Assembly: GCF_009730915.1 (NCBI RefSeq)
Contig: NC_052486.1
Coordinates: 19,869,589 to 19,933,588 of the forward strand
DNA length: 64,000 nt
Direction of reading: 5' to 3'
Source of the DNA: Dioscorea cayenensis subsp. rotundata
Lineage: Eukaryota; Streptophyta; Magnoliopsida; Dioscoreales; Dioscoreaceae
The notes under the pieces are model-generated. The model had not been told where the DNA came from. It did no database searches and was given only the letters and a program-made list of their open reading frames with translations. Shown here in pieces: positions 12,680 to 23,423 of this stretch; position 1 is the first letter of the stretch, and every line of letters starts with the position of its first letter. Position numbers and translations under genes: made by a program.

Positions 12680-12864
12680 TTATAAATATCAATTATCTAA
12701 AATATATATATTTAGTATATATATATATTTTATAAAAAAGGACGAATCCTATGCCAAGGATATACATAAACGTAAAGTGTGTGCAACCTTAACAAAACCT
12801 TTGTCTTACCTTGCACGAGCTGAGGTTCAAACCTTTCTCTTCATGAAAGATACAAACATTTTAC

Positions 12865-13036
12865 AGAAGAGACTTGATATCTGTACATTAAGAAGTTATT
12901 GATTTTATCAATAAAAGTTGGGTTTCAAATATTTGTGTATGAAAATTATACTATGGTAAAGCCTTAAATTGTTATAAAGCTTCTACTACCTTATTCAAAG
13001 AAACCAATCGGTTAAAGATTAATATGTATATAATTA
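12865..13036. repeat. Left flank of duplicated block, copy B
   Basis: Matches 1-180. It differs mainly in homopolymer lengths plus a few single-base changes. The DNA to its left (12689-12864) is AT-rich and without a recognisable feature. Confidence 0.85.
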
Positions 13037-13723
13037 GTGGAAATTGCCAAAAAAACCCTACAACTTTGCCAAATTGCCAAACAAACCCCCATAGTTTCGG
13101 AATACCCAAAAACCCCTTCCTTTTCAACTCCATGATTTTGAAACCCCCAAAGTACGTAACGGCATTAAACGGAGTGTATTTAAAATTTTATGGACTAAAA
13201 ATGCCCTCTGCACGGAAAGTCGTGGTCGCACCCATTTCAAGCGTGAGAGGAAGTGGGTGGGTTTTTTTCTTAGGCATTACAAACTGCTTGTCTTCTCTCA
13301 ACTCAGCGACTCAGCTCAACTCGCCTCCAGCTCTTTCTCTTCCCACCCAAGACTCTTCCCTTTCCACCTGCTGCCTCAAGAAGAAGTCCCGCAAGTATTC
13401 TAAGATTTCGCCACTTTGCAGCCTAAGGTATTCATTATGGTTTTTTTGTTAACTATTCTCTACGTAAGAGACATTTTTTTCGGTTTTTGGTTTGTGATTT
13501 TGTTTTTTTGTTGAAGACATCAAGCTTTCACTGGGATTAATCTACCGGGGTTTTGTTAGTCCGCAGTGAGACGTCCCTCGCTAGGGTTTTTTTCTTTTGT
13601 TTTACATTTTCGCCTACGATACGATCGAAATGGTTTTTTCCGATTGTTGTGCTTTTGTGTAATGTTTATAATCTACGCTACTCTTTCAGCTTGATATGGT
13701 TGCAGCATGTAAAAATGAGGTCT

Positions 13724-13882
13724 CCGCTTAAAACAATGAGCTTTTACCGCTTTGGTTAGTTCGCTCCGCTTAATTATTCGTATCTCCGCTTAATAGTATA
13801 CGCCACCGCTTAAAAAAATGATATCGCTGTTTAAGAACCGAGTGTTTACCGCTTAACAAATTACATTTCCGCTTAACAACGT
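13724..13882 (+). promoter_or_regulatory. CGCTTAA motif array, leader of copy B
   Basis: Six exact CGCTTAA words, mostly in the form CCGCTTAA, occur within about 150 bases, all in the same orientation and roughly 15-35 bases apart. The stretch lies between the leader exon and the DUF1985 exon and has no coding signal. In copy A the same places read GTTTAA or TGCTTAA. Confidence 0.75.
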
Positions 13883-14744
13883 GGTCGCTATCGTCGCAGC
13901 TTGTGATTACGGCGGTCAATCTAGTTAACGGGCGATGCTACTTGACACCTCAGAGCGAGACCGCGAGTCGAATCTGAAAGTTCACATGATCCCTCGACAT
14001 CGGGAGATCATCCGAAGCGACACCGCTCACGAGATTTCATCGAAGTCGAAGTCAGATACCAAGAGCGGGCCCTTCTGACTCTCTGCTGCTAGATACGATA
14101 ACCGCACTCAATAAATTCAGATCGGGAAAGCATGCCGACTTTCAGCCCCAAGATGTGGCAATCGTTTTCGCCTCGCGTATGGGACGATGAGGGCACAGTA
14201 GCCGTAAGAAGAAAACACTACGCCTTTCAAGAGAGGTATTTATCGAAGACGACGAGACACAGAGACTCCATCAGAGCACTCTTCAAAGAACTCGTCGGAC
14301 GTAGGGGAGTAAGAGGAGAATTTTCGCCAACCATCGATGGCGTACTCTCCCGGTACAATCCTCTTCCCAAATACCTCCCCGCTTTCGCTCCTAACCGGAT
14401 CGCTGATTACGTCGATGATCTACTCGAATGGGCGCCACGCACGGGCGCAAGCGACGCAATGCGGCTGCATGGAGGACATACCACAAGCCGCTACCCGAGT
14501 GCAATCTAGATGCGCTGGGGAAGAAGACCAACACCGGTATGTTAAGGGTCGCATCTGTAGCGCTTTTAACATCCGGTTTTACGAGATGACCCGAACCCGA
14601 AAGAAAGTCTGCTGTCAGAAGATCCCAAGGATGTCGTGCTACGGTGAAAAATACTTACCTGAAGCAAGCTTTACTGATAGAGACGAGTTTGTCATCTCTC
14701 GAAGGAAAAAGAGGTAATAATTCAAAAAAATATTTTGTTTAACT

Positions 14745-14920
14745 CGAGACGCTAACGCTTAACCATATCATTTACCGCTTAACTTTTATTCATCTATCGC
14801 TTAACATTATAACTTTCACCGCTTAACTTTTGTTCAACTACCGCTTAAACTTTTTAGTTTAATGTTTAATTTGTTTGTTTCATCGCTTTAACACAATAGG
14901 TTATAACGCTTAAATATACG
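14745..14920 (+). promoter_or_regulatory. CGCTTAA motif array in intron 1, copy B
   Basis: Six exact CGCTTAA words and a CGCTTTAA variant within about 170 bases, all in the forward orientation, between the donor at 14714 and the next exon near 14960. Spacing is roughly 20-30 bases. The same intron of copy A (1845-2097) has GTTTAA at nearly every one of these sites. Confidence 0.75.
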
Positions 14921-16149
14921 AAGTTACATGTGTAAATATAGTTTTAATTGTTTAAACTAAATAATTTCGCTAAGATTGTTTGCTTTTACACATGCTAGTT
15001 TCCGAAATCGGGTTCCGCGACGTCGATGAAGAAGTATTTGTTCGGGCCAACCGCTTGGCCGGATGCTATTGCTCCCGAACCGCTTGCTCAAAGGCAAGAT
15101 GAGAGGGCAACCTCTTCCTTGCGCTACCGGACGCCGCTCTCCCTCGCCTCAGTGCCAAAACGCATCTCGCCGAGGCCGGAGAAGCCCTCCCCACCCCGCC
15201 CGACCGTGGCTTTCCCCCGACTGCCGCCCTCCCGAACGTGGCGCCTCCCGCCAGCACTAGGCGAGGATGTCACCGCAACTCTCATGCAGCTCACTGATTT
15301 TTGACGACCGAAGTTCCCTCGACTTGTCGCCGGGTGAGGTATCGAAGGCTGGTCACACATACAATCGATCGCGCCTTTCCCTTCAAACAAATGAAGCACC
15401 CGGACGGATACACTCGCTCGGAGTTCGACGACGAGGACATCATCGGGTGGCCCCTTCAAAGACGGCCTCATTCGAAGAAGCTTGCAAAAAAGAGGAAAAC
15501 AATAACGCCTCCGTCTCCACCCGCGTCGTACCGACGATGAAATAATAGCAAAGACTATCGGCAAGCAAAGCACCATCGGGCGGCCGATGTTGTTAACGCT
15601 GATGACATGCCCATCACGCGGAGGAGATCAAGATGGCGCCGAGTTTGCCGCGGTGGAAAAAGATCGCCGACTGCTGTCGACGTACATCATGCGATACGGT
15701 GGAACCGGCTGCCGACAAATGCAGGGCATCAAAGATGGACACAATCCATGAAGAAGAACAACCGCATAACGCTGTGTCTCCCATCGATGCCGCCGCCGCG
15801 GAACTCACTTGTTGAGAAGGTCGCTGAGTCTATCCTCAACGAAGTGGAATTCACGGTGGAACCAACGGCTGATCGTGCCGCATCGAAGGTAGACACAATC
15901 CCACAAGAACAAGAAGCATGTAAGGGAAGTGTCTCCCGCTGATGTCGCCGTCGTGCTCCCCATTAAAGGAAGCCAATAAAAAGTAGAAGAACTTCGGAAA
16001 GTCTTCATTCAAGAAAAAAATACGCTGCCAATCGCTGCCTCAATAAGTACGAGCAGGAGTTGATAAGGATCTTCCTCAACCCGCCCTATGGACAAGTAAG
16101 TTTGAAGTTTTTTTATGATATTGTTTAAACTGCTTTTAGTTACCATTTA

Positions 16150-16285
16150 AGTAGGAGCGTTAACGCTTAAAAATTTACGGATAACATTTAACTTATAAGT
16201 GATACCTTTTAAATATTACCGCTACTGCTTAAAACATTCAATATAGAATTTAAAGTTTATACTTTAACGCTTAATTTTATACTTA
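16150..16285 (+). promoter_or_regulatory. CGCTTAA motifs in intron 2, copy B
   Basis: Two exact words (in the form AACGCTTAA) and a CTGCTTAA variant in an AT-rich intron-like stretch between the donor at 16096 and the Ulp1 exon beginning near 16290. Same orientation as the other left-side arrays. Confidence 0.55.
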
Positions 16286-17519
16286 CAACATTGTTTACAT
16301 GTCTTTGTTCCGCTCAACCACGAAAGACCGTCGTGTGGAAGAACGACTCGCCAGCACCACACCCGGGCCAATCTATTCGACCGCCGAGGGGAAGGAGATG
16401 GTCACGCACGTATGTGATGGACGATTCGTATGTATCTTGCAAAAAGACGATGAGCGTAGTGCCATATCGCTATAAGAGGCGCGCCTCCATCACACCCGGC
16501 CATCGGCCTTGTTCATGTCAAAGCAGGCTGACGACGCATACGAATCCACGATGGCTATGATTGGAGATGCCGCGCAAGAACTTGCATAAAGTGGACATCG
16601 CTCATCCTCCCGATAATTATGAGTGGCCACTTCCATGTCGCTCGCCCTCGACAATGAAAAACAAGAATACAGTGCATTATTCTTCATGCCAAAGCGAAGA
16701 ATACGATAAAAACGCGCTAGAAATGGTAAGTGCTTTAATAATTTGTGTTTGTGTAATAGTGTTCGGTAAATAATCGGCATTCTAATACGAACTTGTATAT
16801 CTCGACAATGGAACCTATTCGACCCTCTAGATCGACATGGAGTTGGGCGAGTCGGCGATCGCAGTACCCGCTTGTTCACGACAATCGAAGCCCCACTGAC
16901 GTAAAAAAAGGAAGTGTCGATCGCAGCTGCCTATGTCATGCGGTTTATCGAGCGCTACTCACGCGTGAGAAGCTACTGGTACCGCAGATCGACGTCCCCT
17001 TATCTCGCGACTAAGGTATGTTTCCCGTGATACTTAGGGAGGGAGGGCACATGCATCACGACCAGTAGGGAGTCTTCGCAAGCGGGTTCTTAGTCATTCT
17101 TTCTATATTTGTATACACGATTCTTTCTTTAATAATCCGGATTCATTGTTTAACATACACTTTCAGTGTTTAAGCATATAGTTCATTGCGTAAATATCAA
17201 TGTAATTAGTTTAAACTCCGCTTTTACTCGGTAAAACGAACCGTAGGGGAGTGTACGCAAGCGGGGTCATAGTCATCAGATAGGTGTAATAGTTTCAAAT
17301 GTAAACCAGCTTTTAAATTCAATTCATTTTTTTCCAAGAACATGACAAATTTTTGTCAATGTAAATGTACATGTATCTAAATTCATGTAAATTCATTCTG
17401 CTTCGCTTTTGAGGTTCTGTCTTTGTTGGATGATATTGTAGTCCGCAGGGTACATTATCGGGTAGGGTTCTGCTTTCATTTTCATTTTTCATTATCAGCT
17501 AATATCAACATTCATTTTA

Positions 17520-18640
17520 ATCAGTATAATGATAACTTTTGCCCTTTAACTTTCGCTTTTCTCTGCTTTAAGTTTAGGTTTCTCTGCTTTAAATTTAATA
17601 TTTTCTGCTTTAAAAATATCCTTATTATTTAATAATATCAATGTAATTACAACAAAAATATACTTAATATTTTTCTCGCTTAAAATATCCTTATTACTTA
17701 ATAATCTCTTATAGAGTGTAATGTAATGTTCCGATTTTTTTATGCATGACGGAGTGGAAACGCTGGGGAACCGAGCGTGTATTAATTACGCTGGGGAACC
17801 GCTAGCACCATCCCGTCAGTACATTTTTAAGCGGATACAAATTTATTTTTAAACGATAAAAAAATAATAGCTTAAACGAGAGAATAAAATATTTAAAACG
17901 TAAGAGATATATTTAAATATAAAGTTCAATATTTAAACAATAATAAGAAGTATATACACAATGCCTAGTCTGCAATGAGATTCATTCCACGATCCGCGAT
18001 CGTGACTCGAAACGCGGCAATGGCTACAACGCAACTCTGCGGACCCTGACGCTTACGACTCGATCCTCTTTCGCCTAGGACACCCGGGTTGCCTTCTCGT
18101 CACAAAGTGGTCGCAAACGCAGTCAGCGATTTTTCATCCATCGACCCGCTATCGTCCTAGATGGGGAATATAGCTTCCTTATACGCCATTTTTGAAGTCG
18201 AAGCTTCCTTCCACAAATCACCCGTGTTTCTCGCTCTTCAGAATTTGAAGTCAAAATTCCTTTTGATTGCAAAAATTCCTAAGCTGCCTCTCGAAATGTT
18301 CAACGCCTTCAAAACATCGTCCAATATCCAACGACAACACTTCACTTGATCGGATGAGGAAGGAAGGCACGCCACACCCTCGAGCTCGCCATGATGTGGA
18401 ACAGAAGCGATGCCAGATTCTGAATTCCTGCCAACACTTTAGTTTAAACGAACACGATCAATATTTAAACAGAGACACAAAATATTTAAACGATAAACAT
18501 AAATCTTAAACGTTAAAACAAAAAGTTAAATAATAAGTTAATAAGTTAATCGGAGACAATAGTGTTTAAATGGAAACTTGATAAATGTAAACAGTGACAG
18601 GGATAATAAACAATAATTAACTTCTACAACTATATAAACA
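17520..18640. promoter_or_regulatory. Motif polarity switch and inverted array, copy B
   Basis: Up to about 17700 the words are forward (TCTGCTTTAA three times, CTCGCTTAAA). From about 17825 on they are inverted: TTTTAAGCGG, then many TTTAAACG, TTTAAACAG and CTTAAACG. The stretch has no coding signal. Copy A keeps TTAAGCG at most of the inverted sites. Confidence 0.6.
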
Positions 18641-19325
18641 TAAACGAGAAGAAACTTACAACGAGAAGAACTCGCTTTTCGATGAGGATACGATGCCACA
18701 TCATCCGCTCCCCAACAACAAGATCAACAATGTAACATTTGAAGATGGAGCGCACGTGACACATGCTACCGAAGTCAACCTCGCTTTTATATGAGACATA
18801 CTGCTTTTTATGTCCATCGAGTGTGATAAACTTCACCCTCGACACGGAAATATCAAGACCCCATCGCTCACATATTTTCAGCCTAACACTCGATTCCCCA
18901 AGAAGTCGGGCAGTGAACATTAGCACTCGTCCCCTCCCCGTCAGATTCTAGCAATAGCACAAAAAAACTCCATAATTTAATCGAAGAGCTAAAATCGAAT
19001 ACACCAAAATGAGGAAGAAGAAAAGAAGAAGAAGAAGAACAAGAACAAGAAAGAAGAATCAAGATATGAGCCTTTCTAAACTTTGTTTGAGAAAAAGCAA
19101 GCGAGGAGAAAAAAAAATCAAAAACTATCGATAAAAGAAAGCTTTATGATCGGGCCTATTTTTTTCCCACCTTTTCGAAGGGCAAAAAAAGGAATTTCAT
19201 ATCGTGGACCCACTTCAACTTACCGTCAGGGGTTAAAGATGAATGTAAAATATAACTGAGTACGTCCAGTGTCAAAAAGTGGAGGGGTTTTTTTGAAGCT
19301 TTTGAAAAATTACGAGGGTGAAGAA

Positions 19326-19759
19326 TTCTTTTTTTAATCTAAAATAAATTTAATTTTTTTAAATAATTATAATAAGCTATATCATAATTTACTTAGAATT
19401 TCATGTTGATATCATAATTCAAATAATAATTATATTAAATACAGAGAGAGGAAAAAAGAAAAAAATTTATTTTTTTATAAAATGTTTATATTTTACTTAT
19501 CTGAACCTCAACTCATATATAATAAAAAAATATAAATAAATTAAATTATTATTATTATTATTATTTTTTTTATTTGTGCAGCCCACGTTAAACCCGTTCA
19601 TTTTCATACAAGAACAAAAGTTAAAAAATAAAAATAAAAATAACATCAAGATTCCCATGAGTTCCTGTCTCCTTGGAGCCTTGTTTGCTAGCTCTTTTTT
19701 TATTTATTCTTTTCATTGTATAGTTTATTTCATTATAGATAGGTCCACATTTATCTCTC
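19326..19759. repeat. Right flank of duplicated block, copy B
   Basis: Matches 6396-6825 and continues beyond it into unique DNA (TTGCCAAAATGGGG). Only two short indels separate the last 185 bases of the two copies. Confidence 0.85.
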
Positions 19760-20491
19760 TTGCCAAAATGGGGACACGTGTGTACTTCTTCTACTTTTTT
19801 AATTAAAGGGAAAAGTGACTCATCGCTAACCAAAATTTTCTAAAAAATCAATAAATCATTTCAAGTTCTTTTTTAATATTTATTTTAACAAAGTGATAAA
19901 TCATTCCGATACAAACATTGCATGCATGAGGACATAATACCAGTAATCTAAGATTTCATTATCTTTAATGTTAACTTTTAAAATATTGCCTGTATATATT
20001 ATAGTTTTCAAAAACAATTAAAAACACATGAGATTTTTTAAGATTATTAGATAAATATTTCTGTAAATATTCTAACAATTAATTTTTAAAAAATTAATTT
20101 AGTGGGTGTTTTGAAAAATGTCAAAGCTACATATAACTTTCGCGGGGTTTATGGGTTTTAATATTTAATTAAAGTTTTATTTACATGCAAATTTTTATAA
20201 AATTTAATTTATAGAGAACGTCTCATAATATATAATTTAATCTTTATTTTAAATTTTATAATTATCATTTGTTGCACTTAACTATCTTCTAATATTTTTA
20301 ATGAGGTAACCCACCTATAATTTCTTTTATTTTTGGTGTACGTTTTACAATCAAAAGCTGCTTAAATGTACTCCTTAATTAATTACTAGATAATGAATAC
20401 ATGTATTTAAATAAAGAGTAAGTTTTGTAATTCCAATCATTAAATTAATGATTTAGACATTCGATAAAAAAATATTGCAAATTGAACACAT

Positions 20492-20811
20492 AAAACTAAA
20501 CTACGTAAAGTCAATTTTAACATAAGTTGAATTATAATTAAAAAGTCAATAAATGCTATGTAAGTACAATATATATATATATATATGCAAGTTTTAAGAC
20601 TTCATACTATGAAAAATTAGTCAATCCGACAATATTACTAATAATGATAATAAAAAAAACTAAACTACATAAAGTCATTTCTAACATAAGTTGAATTATA
20701 ATTAAAAAATCAATAAATGCTATGTAAGTACAATATATATGCAAGTTTTAAGACTTCATACTATGAAAAATTAGTCAATCTGACAATGTTACCAATAATG
20801 ATAATCAAAGA
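20492..20811. repeat. Tandem duplication, ~160-bp unit
   Basis: 20492-20656 is followed directly by a second copy at 20657-20811. The units share the phrases AAACTAAACTAC, AATGCTATGTAAGTACAATA and AGACTTCATACTATGAAAAA. They differ mainly by the length of a TA run and a few substitutions. A third, worn copy of the last part lies near 21286-21345. Confidence 0.85.
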
Positions 20812-22640
20812 CTAAATTTTTTTTGGTAAACACCCAAATCCATTTTTAATCATCATAAATTGTATTTGATGAATGAAAAAATACACACAACTAGAAAAAT
20901 TAATAGCCGAATACCAAACCAAAAGAAAATTATAATAATTCAACTCTATTATTACTTAAAAAAATCTATTTTTTAATAAAAATATTTATTAACAAACCAT
21001 ATGCTCTGAAGAATAATCCCACTTAAATATTATGTCTACCATACTTCTATTTTAAATGGAAGAAATTGTTGGTTTGTGGTTGCAAAAAAAAAAAAAAAAA
21101 CATATAATCCAAGAAATTAACAAAATTAAAATAATTAAAAACTAAGTGAATATAATCTAAAGTTAATATATTAGATAGTTGATGTATATTTACATAAAGA
21201 CTAAGTTTTGTAGCTCAAATCATTGAATATTATTTGACTTACACAACCAATTCAACATATTGCAAACTAAACACTTGACAATGAACTACATTAAACATGC
21301 AAGTTTAAGACTTCACATTCTGAAAAGCCAGTCAATACCAAAAGCTCACAAAGGAATAATAATAAGAAGAATAATAATAAAAGACTAAGGTATTTAGTAA
21401 ACATCTAAATACATTGTACATGTTATGTTGTAGTTGATGAATAAAAAAGACATGCTCAATGATGTATCAATGCATGCCATTCTTGAATTCTCCACAAATA
21501 GCAAATTGATCCCCCCAATTCCATCAAGAATTAAAGTAATAAAAATTTCACATTTATGATTTATGTATAAAAAGACCAAGTTGAACAAATTGATATATAT
21601 GGAGGATCAACTTGCATAGTTTTTGGATTTCAAGATCAAAATATATTTCAGGTATAATAATGATTCAGGGACCATTCATTGAATGGGAAACATATGCTCA
21701 ATAGTACTAGTCAATGTCATTTGTTTTCAAGTGATAATTAATAATTCAGGGACCATTTATGAATGGAAAACATATGCTTTAATAGTACTATTGTTTTGGA
21801 TAAAATAATTGTACTAGTCAAGAGCATTTGGTCTCAAGTAATAACAAAAGACTTTTTTGGAGCACAAGGATTTATTCTTATCCACAAAAAAAAAAGCAAA
21901 CAAAATTAAAGCTCCTTCTCAGCACCTCCACAATGTTAGCTTTTAAATCTTATCAACATTTCTAAAGTTCTGATCCATCAAATTAACAAACACATTAAGC
22001 ATAGACACAAAAAAAAATTATAAATATAAAAATAAAAATAATTTATAACAAAACCATTTGCATGTGGAAAACTTGATAAATTTTATGGTCAAGCAACATT
22101 GATAATTAATTGATAAGAAGAAGCTTGATCATGTGTAAATGCATGTGATTCTACAAGTTCAGCATGTTTTCAGTATTGTGATTTGAGATTAATTAAATTG
22201 ACAGCAAAACTTTGAATATGTTAAGATACAACTATTAAAAATCTATATACATATAAAAAAGAAACTATGTGTATATATATATATTCAATTCATATTAGAA
22301 TATGATGAGGTAATATAAAAACTGGTTTAATATAATACAAACATGAATCTCGTTTTTTTTTTAAATTTATGTATCTCTAGAAGCTGTCTTCTTGTCATCT
22401 CCAGGAAGGAATATAAATGAAGTGTCATTTGTTTGAATCTGAAGTGAAAAACATTTAATCAATTTTACAGCGTAAATCATGAGACTAATATTTTAACATT
22501 AATTTTTTGAAAACTTATGTGGAGATATAAAAATGACACCTTTGGCTCCATAAAATTTATATATGTATAACAAATAGTCAATTCAGATTCAAATGCTGCA
22601 CATGCCGAAAATAAACTGAATTGGATATGTATATGAGTAA

Positions 22641-22792
22641 TTTAGGAATGTCCATAGTAGCTGTCTAATAAAAGATGTACAATACTTACATAAACAAACA
22701 GCCGTTGGATTATCATCCAACGACTATCATTCATCATCCAACGGCTGTGATCAAATGTCCCTAAGAAATAGTAACCTAAGGATGTACCTAAA
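22641..22792. mobile_element. Small foldback/MITE-like element
   Basis: About 150 bases with loosely inverted ends (TTTAGGAATGTCC on the left, GGATGTACCTAAA on the right). The core is a perfect 12-bp inverted repeat, CAGCCGTTGGAT at 22699-22710 and ATCCAACGGCTG at 22736-22747. It shares the words CCAACGGC and TGTCCCTA with the MITE at 7919-8336, so the two may be related. Confidence 0.5.
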
Positions 22793-23423
22793 TTATCTTT
22801 TTCCTATTTATATATGTATTTTATCCACATTTTTAACAGGCCATGCTGGTCTTTCGGAGCCAAAAATAGCCGAGCTGACAAAAATAATAGTCCGCAGGCT
22901 TGGTCCAGCGAGAACCACAGCCCATTTACTACGTATGTCAAGTATAATCAGGTTAGGCCGGTCCACAACCTTTGGCGGGGCTGCCCATCGGGCCATTGGT
23001 TGGCCCAACACTGAAGTGAAGAAATTAACAATACTAAATTATACATTTAAATAAATTACAAATCAATATCAAAACACACAGAATCAGATCTTTGAACTAG
23101 AAAGGATGTTAATACTTAATAGGCTAAACATATGGTCTAAATTTTAATTAAAAATCGCTGCGGACACCTCTACAACCATGGCTCCATTCTCTTAATTTAA
23201 TTTTTACGTAAACAGACCAAAAACATATATTACATATCTATATCTAAATTTATGAACTCAAACCCATATGACACTATAGTTAGAAACAAATGAAAATCAA
23301 CCAAGGATAGTGACAAGTAGAAGCTGATAATTTCAAAACTTGAGGTTCAATAAACATTTTACTTGTGGCATTCATGGAAATGTTGTCATTCAAAGAGTTA
23401 CTTAGCATTACCTTCTGTGACAT

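Larger units (their letters stand above)
13905..17015 (+). pseudogene. Broken DUF1985-Ulp1 protease gene, copy B
   Basis: Cargo gene of the transposon. DUF1985-like pieces: QDVAIVF near 14150, GTILFPNTS near 14350-14380, RIADYVDDLLEWA (14396-14434), then RFYEMT and KIPRMSCYGE (14570-14650) in a neighbouring frame. Middle exon about 14960-16095, ending with the strong donor CAA|GTAAGT (16096). The Ulp1-like part lies in two exons: a His block reading SGHFHV followed by a Leu-Asp (about 16618-16655), donor ATG|GTAAGT (16726), then AYVMRFIERYS (about 16925-16965) where the catalytic Cys segment should sit, and donor AAG|GTATG (17016). The Asp-Cys-Gly before that block is not readable. Frames shift repeatedly. 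Family knowledge: Ulp1 proteases remove SUMO-like modifiers; activity here is very doubtful. Confidence 0.65.
13037..19325 (+). mobile_element. Copy B of the Mutator-like (VANDAL-like) transposon
   Basis: Same organisation as copy A: weak inverted end cores (13047-13069 and 19273-19293), a leader exon ending CCTAAG|GTATTC near 13429, a broken DUF1985/Ulp1 gene (about 13905-17015), and motif arrays. The left part keeps exact CGCTTAA words. To the right of about 17820 the inverted words mostly read TAAACG. The flank outside the right end holds AAATAATTA, one base off the ATATAATTA before the left end; this may be a 9-bp duplication but is weak. No transposase is seen. Confidence 0.65.
19760..23420. 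other. AT-rich intergenic DNA
   Basis: No gene is supported. Besides the repeats listed separately, 21657-21745 is loosely repeated at 21746-21840 (CAGGGACCATT, AACATATGCT and AATAGTACTA phrases in order). A GC-richer patch at 22840-23010 has no recognised content. The last few hundred bases probably hold the 3' untranslated region of the HSP70 gene. Confidence 0.7.

Noticed and set aside
13031..19370. 9-bp target duplication around copy B (ATATAATTA versus AAATAATTA)
   Set aside because: One mismatch in AT-rich DNA and an uncertain right end make chance likely. The call rests on element C instead.
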